A DNA stretch of 6,163 nt from Methanomassiliicoccales archaeon (lineage in GTDB: Archaea; Thermoplasmatota; Thermoplasmata; SG8-5), in assembly GCA_030636255.1 (NCBI GenBank), contig DAOVXH010000111.1, positions 1 to 6,163 on the forward strand. Reading direction: 5' to 3'. How positions within the stretch are numbered: position 1 is the first letter of the stretch; the number at the start of each line of letters is the position of its first letter. The notes beneath the pieces are model-generated. The model was given only the letters and a program-made list of their open reading frames with translations, was not told the origin of the DNA and did no database searches. Both the position numbers and the translations under genes were made by a program. Positions 3,321 to 6,163 of the stretch are shown here, one piece after another.

Positions 3321-6163
3321 ATGTATTTAAAAGAAATCCAAATGGAGAATTTCAAGTCATTCAAGGGCAAAATGAACGTGCCCCTTATCGAGGGATATAC
3401 TGCTATTACTGGACCAAATGGTTCAGGTAAATCCAATCTTTCTGATGCTATACTTTTTGTGCTGGGGCCAAGAAGTTCCAAGGCTATCCGTGCCGGAAGA
3501 TTAACTGATTTAATATTCAATGGAGGAAGGGCTGGCTCCCCATCTCAATTCACCAAAGTTTCTCTGGTCTTCAATAATGAGGACAGACTGCTGCCAATTG
3601 ATACTGACATTGTGAAGCTCACCAGGCATGTGAAGCGCAATCGCACTGCAAAGGCTGATTATACCAGCAGTTTCTATGTTAATGAAAAGAAAAGTTCACT
3701 TGGAGATTTTGATTCTATACTTTCTCATGCCAAGATATCCGCAGACGGATACAACCTTGTCCAGCAGGGTGACATTACCCGGATAGTAGAGATGGGTGCA
3801 AAGGAACGCCGCGGTATCCTTGATGATATTGCTGGCATTAGTCGATTTGATGCTGATATTGAGTCTGCCGAGAAGGACAAGGCTGAAGCTGAAGACAACC
3901 TTGACAGAATAGGCATAATCCTGGGAGAACTTCGCAATCAGATTAAGCAGCTTGAGAAGGACCGGGCCGGTGCATTGAAGTACAGGGAGCAGAAGGAAAA
4001 ACTGGAACTGGCCAAGGCCCAGCTGGAGTACAAGCGCAAGGAATCCCTGGAAAATGAAATTGCTGGTCTTCAGGATGGTATTGCAAAGCGTGATGCTGAG
4101 ATTGCCAAGCTTGGAGAGTCCAAGAAAGACATGGAAAAGAAGCTCACTGGCATAATTGAAGAACTGCAAAAGGCAGAGGCAGAAATAGAAGAAAAAAGCT
4201 CTGCTGAATCTGCCGAATTACGAAAGAATCTAGATGCCCTGAAGGTAGAGGTTGCCAGATGTCAAGATAGCATTGAAAATTCCAAGGAATTAATAATCGA
4301 GTTAAAACAGCAAAAAAAGCAGCGCGCCGGGGACCTCAAGAAACTTGAAAAGGAACTTGAAGACCTGAAAATCCAGAAGGCAGACACACAGAAGAAGCAC
4401 AAATCTGCCAGCACTGAACTGGAAAAGGTCAGAAAGGAATTTGAAGCTGCCGAGAAGAAGCTATCTGGCTCTGATTCAACACCATTACAAAAAGAGATCA
4501 TGGAACTGAAAAAACGTTTTGATGAACTGGATGAAAAGGTTCGAACACTTATTGTTGAAAATGACCGACTTGAAGACAGGGAATCAAGGCTTGAAAATGA
4601 TCAGGACAGTATGGAAGAAAAGACCAAGAGTGCAGAATTCCAGCTGAAGGATGCTGACTGGCGCCTGAAGGAGCTCAAAAGTGAGGGTAAGAAGTCTGGC
4701 AAGTTCCTTGAAGATATCCAGAAAAAGTTCTTTGCCAAGCGGAAAGAGGAAGAAGAGCTAAACAGGCAATCAATGGAACTGGAGGCAGCCATAAAGAGCC
4801 TCACAAGAGATTACAATCAATTAAAGGCCGAGACAGACGCTGCAAAGTCAGTTGAACGTGGATACAGCAAGGCAGTTAACACCATCATCGAGGCCAGGGA
4901 CAAGGGCGAGCTAAAGGGTATTCACGGGACCATTGCAGAACTTGTTAACCTGGACAAGAAATATGAAACTGGCATAGCAACCGCTGCCGGTGGACGTATG
5001 CAGGCAATAGTTGTCAATGATGATGCAACTGCAGAGAAGGCCATTAAATTCCTAAAGGCAAACAAGGCTGGCAGGGCAATGTTCCTGCCTCTAACCAAGA
5101 TGTTACCATCCAGACCCAGGGGAAAGGCAATGATGGCTGTGAAAGGCTCACTTGGATTTGCCATTGACCTTGTTAAATTTGACGATAAGTACCGGGACGC
5201 TTTCAGTTATGTTTTCGGCGATACAGTAGTGGTGCAGAACCTTGCAGATGCCAGGGAGCGCATGGGCGGTGTTCGTCTGGTGACACTGGACGGAGAGCTT
5301 GTGGAAGCTTCTGGAGCCATGATAGGTGGTATGAAAGAGCGCAGTCTCATGAAGATTGGCTCAGCAGATAGAGGACAAATGGACATTGTTGCTGAGAACC
5401 TTCGAAAGGCCACCCAGAACGCAGACAAGCTGGCTCAGAAACTTTCTGCTGTTAAAGAAGAAGTTATGGAACTTGAAACCCAGGTAAAGGATGCTGGACT
5501 TTCAGACAAATCTGGTTCACCAATTGTTGATACACTTGATACTCAAAAGAAAGAATTCAAGGCCACCCTGGACAAGCTCAAGGTTGGATTAAAGGGTTTA
5601 GAAAAAGAACTGGCTGACACCCGAAAACTGAAGGATAAAACCTCTAAAGACCTTCAAAAATTCTCCGCCGAGTTCGAGACACTGGGAAAGACAAAGCAGG
5701 CCAAGGAAAAAGAGCTCCTGGACAGGGCATCAAAGGGCATTGGAAAGGCCATGAAGAACCTGCAGCTCAGAATTGGAGTATTGAACAGGGAAGAAGCTGA
5801 ACTTTCAGCGTCTCTGGGTGGATTTCAGGACAGAGCCAGGATACTTGGCGACAGGAAGAAAGAAGTTGATGATCATTTAAAATCCATTGATAGTAAAATC
5901 ATATACAATGATAAGAATATCAAAGATAAAGACAAGGCACTGGCCAAGCACGGCACCGAACTGAAGGCCATGCAGAAAATAGAGGATTCAATGGGCAAGG
6001 AGCTTGCCACAATTCGCAAGAAGAGAGATGATTCCTACAAGGCCAAAACAGAAATGGACGCCAGCATTGACAAGGTGGCACATTCAATGGAGGCAAAGAA
6101 CGATTTCATTCGCGGCCTCAAGATAGAATTGGAGAATGCCAGCAATCGTCTTGCAGAGGCCGA
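3321..6163 (+). CDS. smc: Chromosome segregation protein SMC (3' truncated)
   Basis: SMC forms an ATP-driven dimeric ring with ScpA/ScpB-type partners and compacts and segregates the chromosome. About 947 residues are visible and the frame stays open to the edge. Walker A is GPNGSGKS (31-38), and the conserved run SNLSDAILFVLGPRS and the arginine-loop region AIRAGRL follow it. The Q-loop is NLVQQGDI (145-152). The end of the N-terminal head, RRGILDDIAGISRFD (163-177), is typical. A long Lys/Glu-rich coiled coil spans about 175-525. The hinge spans about 530-670, from GIHGTIAELV through AAGGRMQAIVV and KAGRAMFLPL to LVEASGAMIGG. The returning coil runs to the edge. The C-terminal head, with the LSGGE-type signature and Walker B, lies outside the window; a hinge centred near residue 600 predicts a full length of roughly 1,170-1,190 residues. 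No frameshift or missing key residue was seen in the part present. Confidence 0.97.
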   Translation, partial: MYLKEIQMENFKSFKGKMNVPLIEGYTAITGPNGSGKSNLSDAILFVLGPRSSKAIRAGRLTDLIFNGGRAGSPSQFTKVSLVFNNEDRLLPIDTDIVKLTRHVKRNRTAKADYTSSFYVNEKKSSLGDFDSILSHAKISADGYNLVQQGDITRIVEMGAKERRGILDDIAGISRFDADIESAEKDKAEAEDNLDRIGIILGELRNQIKQLEKDRAGALKYREQKEKLELAKAQLEYKRKESLENEIAGLQDGIAKRDAEIAKLGESKKDMEKKLTGIIEELQKAEAEIEEKSSAESAELRKNLDALKVEVARCQDSIENSKELIIELKQQKKQRAGDLKKLEKELEDLKIQKADTQKKHKSASTELEKVRKEFEAAEKKLSGSDSTPLQKEIMELKKRFDELDEKVRTLIVENDRLEDRESRLENDQDSMEEKTKSAEFQLKDADWRLKELKSEGKKSGKFLEDIQKKFFAKRKEEEELNRQSMELEAAIKSLTRDYNQLKAETDAAKSVERGYSKAVNTIIEARDKGELKGIHGTIAELVNLDKKYETGIATAAGGRMQAIVVNDDATAEKAIKFLKANKAGRAMFLPLTKMLPSRPRGKAMMAVKGSLGFAIDLVKFDDKYRDAFSYVFGDTVVVQNLADARERMGGVRLVTLDGELVEASGAMIGGMKERSLMKIGSADRGQMDIVAENLRKATQNADKLAQKLSAVKEEVMELETQVKDAGLSDKSGSPIVDTLDTQKKEFKATLDKLKVGLKGLEKELADTRKLKDKTSKDLQKFSAEFETLGKTKQAKEKELLDRASKGIGKAMKNLQLRIGVLNREEAELSASLGGFQDRARILGDRKKEVDDHLKSIDSKIIYNDKNIKDKDKALAKHGTELKAMQKIEDSMGKELATIRKKRDDSYKAKTEMDASIDKVAHSMEAKNDFIRGLKIELENASNRLAEA

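Noticed and set aside
3122..5428. Several minus-strand open frames within and ahead of smc
   Set aside because: They are antisense to clearly conserved SMC sequence and are Ser/Phe/Leu-rich, as expected from the complement of Lys/Glu-rich coiled-coil codons.

Overview
This window looks like a stretch of euryarchaeal chromosome. The evidence is an archaea-specific UPF0147 gene, archaeal-type TATA elements upstream of most starts, strong Shine-Dalgarno sequences (GGAGGT, GAGGTG, AGGTGA), an Lrp-type ligand-binding domain without a DNA-binding domain, and a standard archaeal/bacterial SMC. The proline-rich cytoplasmic tail of the surface protein and the moderate base composition make me favour a Thermoplasmatota-like lineage. 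That placement is a low-confidence guess.

Layout. (1) 1-695, plus strand: the 3' end of a secreted or surface protein with beta-sandwich repeats, one C-terminal membrane helix and a Pro/Glu-rich tail. It runs off the left edge. (2) 711-771: a hairpin with poly-T tracts on both sides, shared by converging genes. (3) 793-1047 and 1127-1444, both minus strand: a UPF0147 protein and a stand-alone Lrp/AsnC RAM-domain protein. (4) 1570-2703, plus strand, divergent from the RAM gene: an M29-type metallo-aminopeptidase whose reading frame carries a single in-frame TAA at codon 27. (5) 2751-2927, minus strand: a 58-codon gene of unknown function with good expression signals. (6) 2928-3320: a long AT-rich intergenic region with strong TATA-like elements and three TGTCTGAC repeats. 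(7) 3321 to the right edge, plus strand: smc, covering the N-terminal ATPase half, first coiled coil, hinge and part of the return coil. It is cut before the signature motif and Walker B.

The genes do not form an obvious single pathway. Each transcription unit appears short and separately promoted. SMC serves chromosome organisation, the aminopeptidase serves peptide turnover, the RAM protein probably senses a small molecule such as an amino acid, and the surface protein belongs to the cell envelope. The RAM gene and the aminopeptidase share a 125-bp divergent promoter region, which makes regulatory coupling possible but unproven. I saw no mobile element, CRISPR array, tRNA or rRNA. The main points for follow-up are the in-frame stop in the aminopeptidase, the unrecognised 58-aa gene, the mirrored sequence boxes flanking the RAM gene and the repeat cluster upstream of smc.
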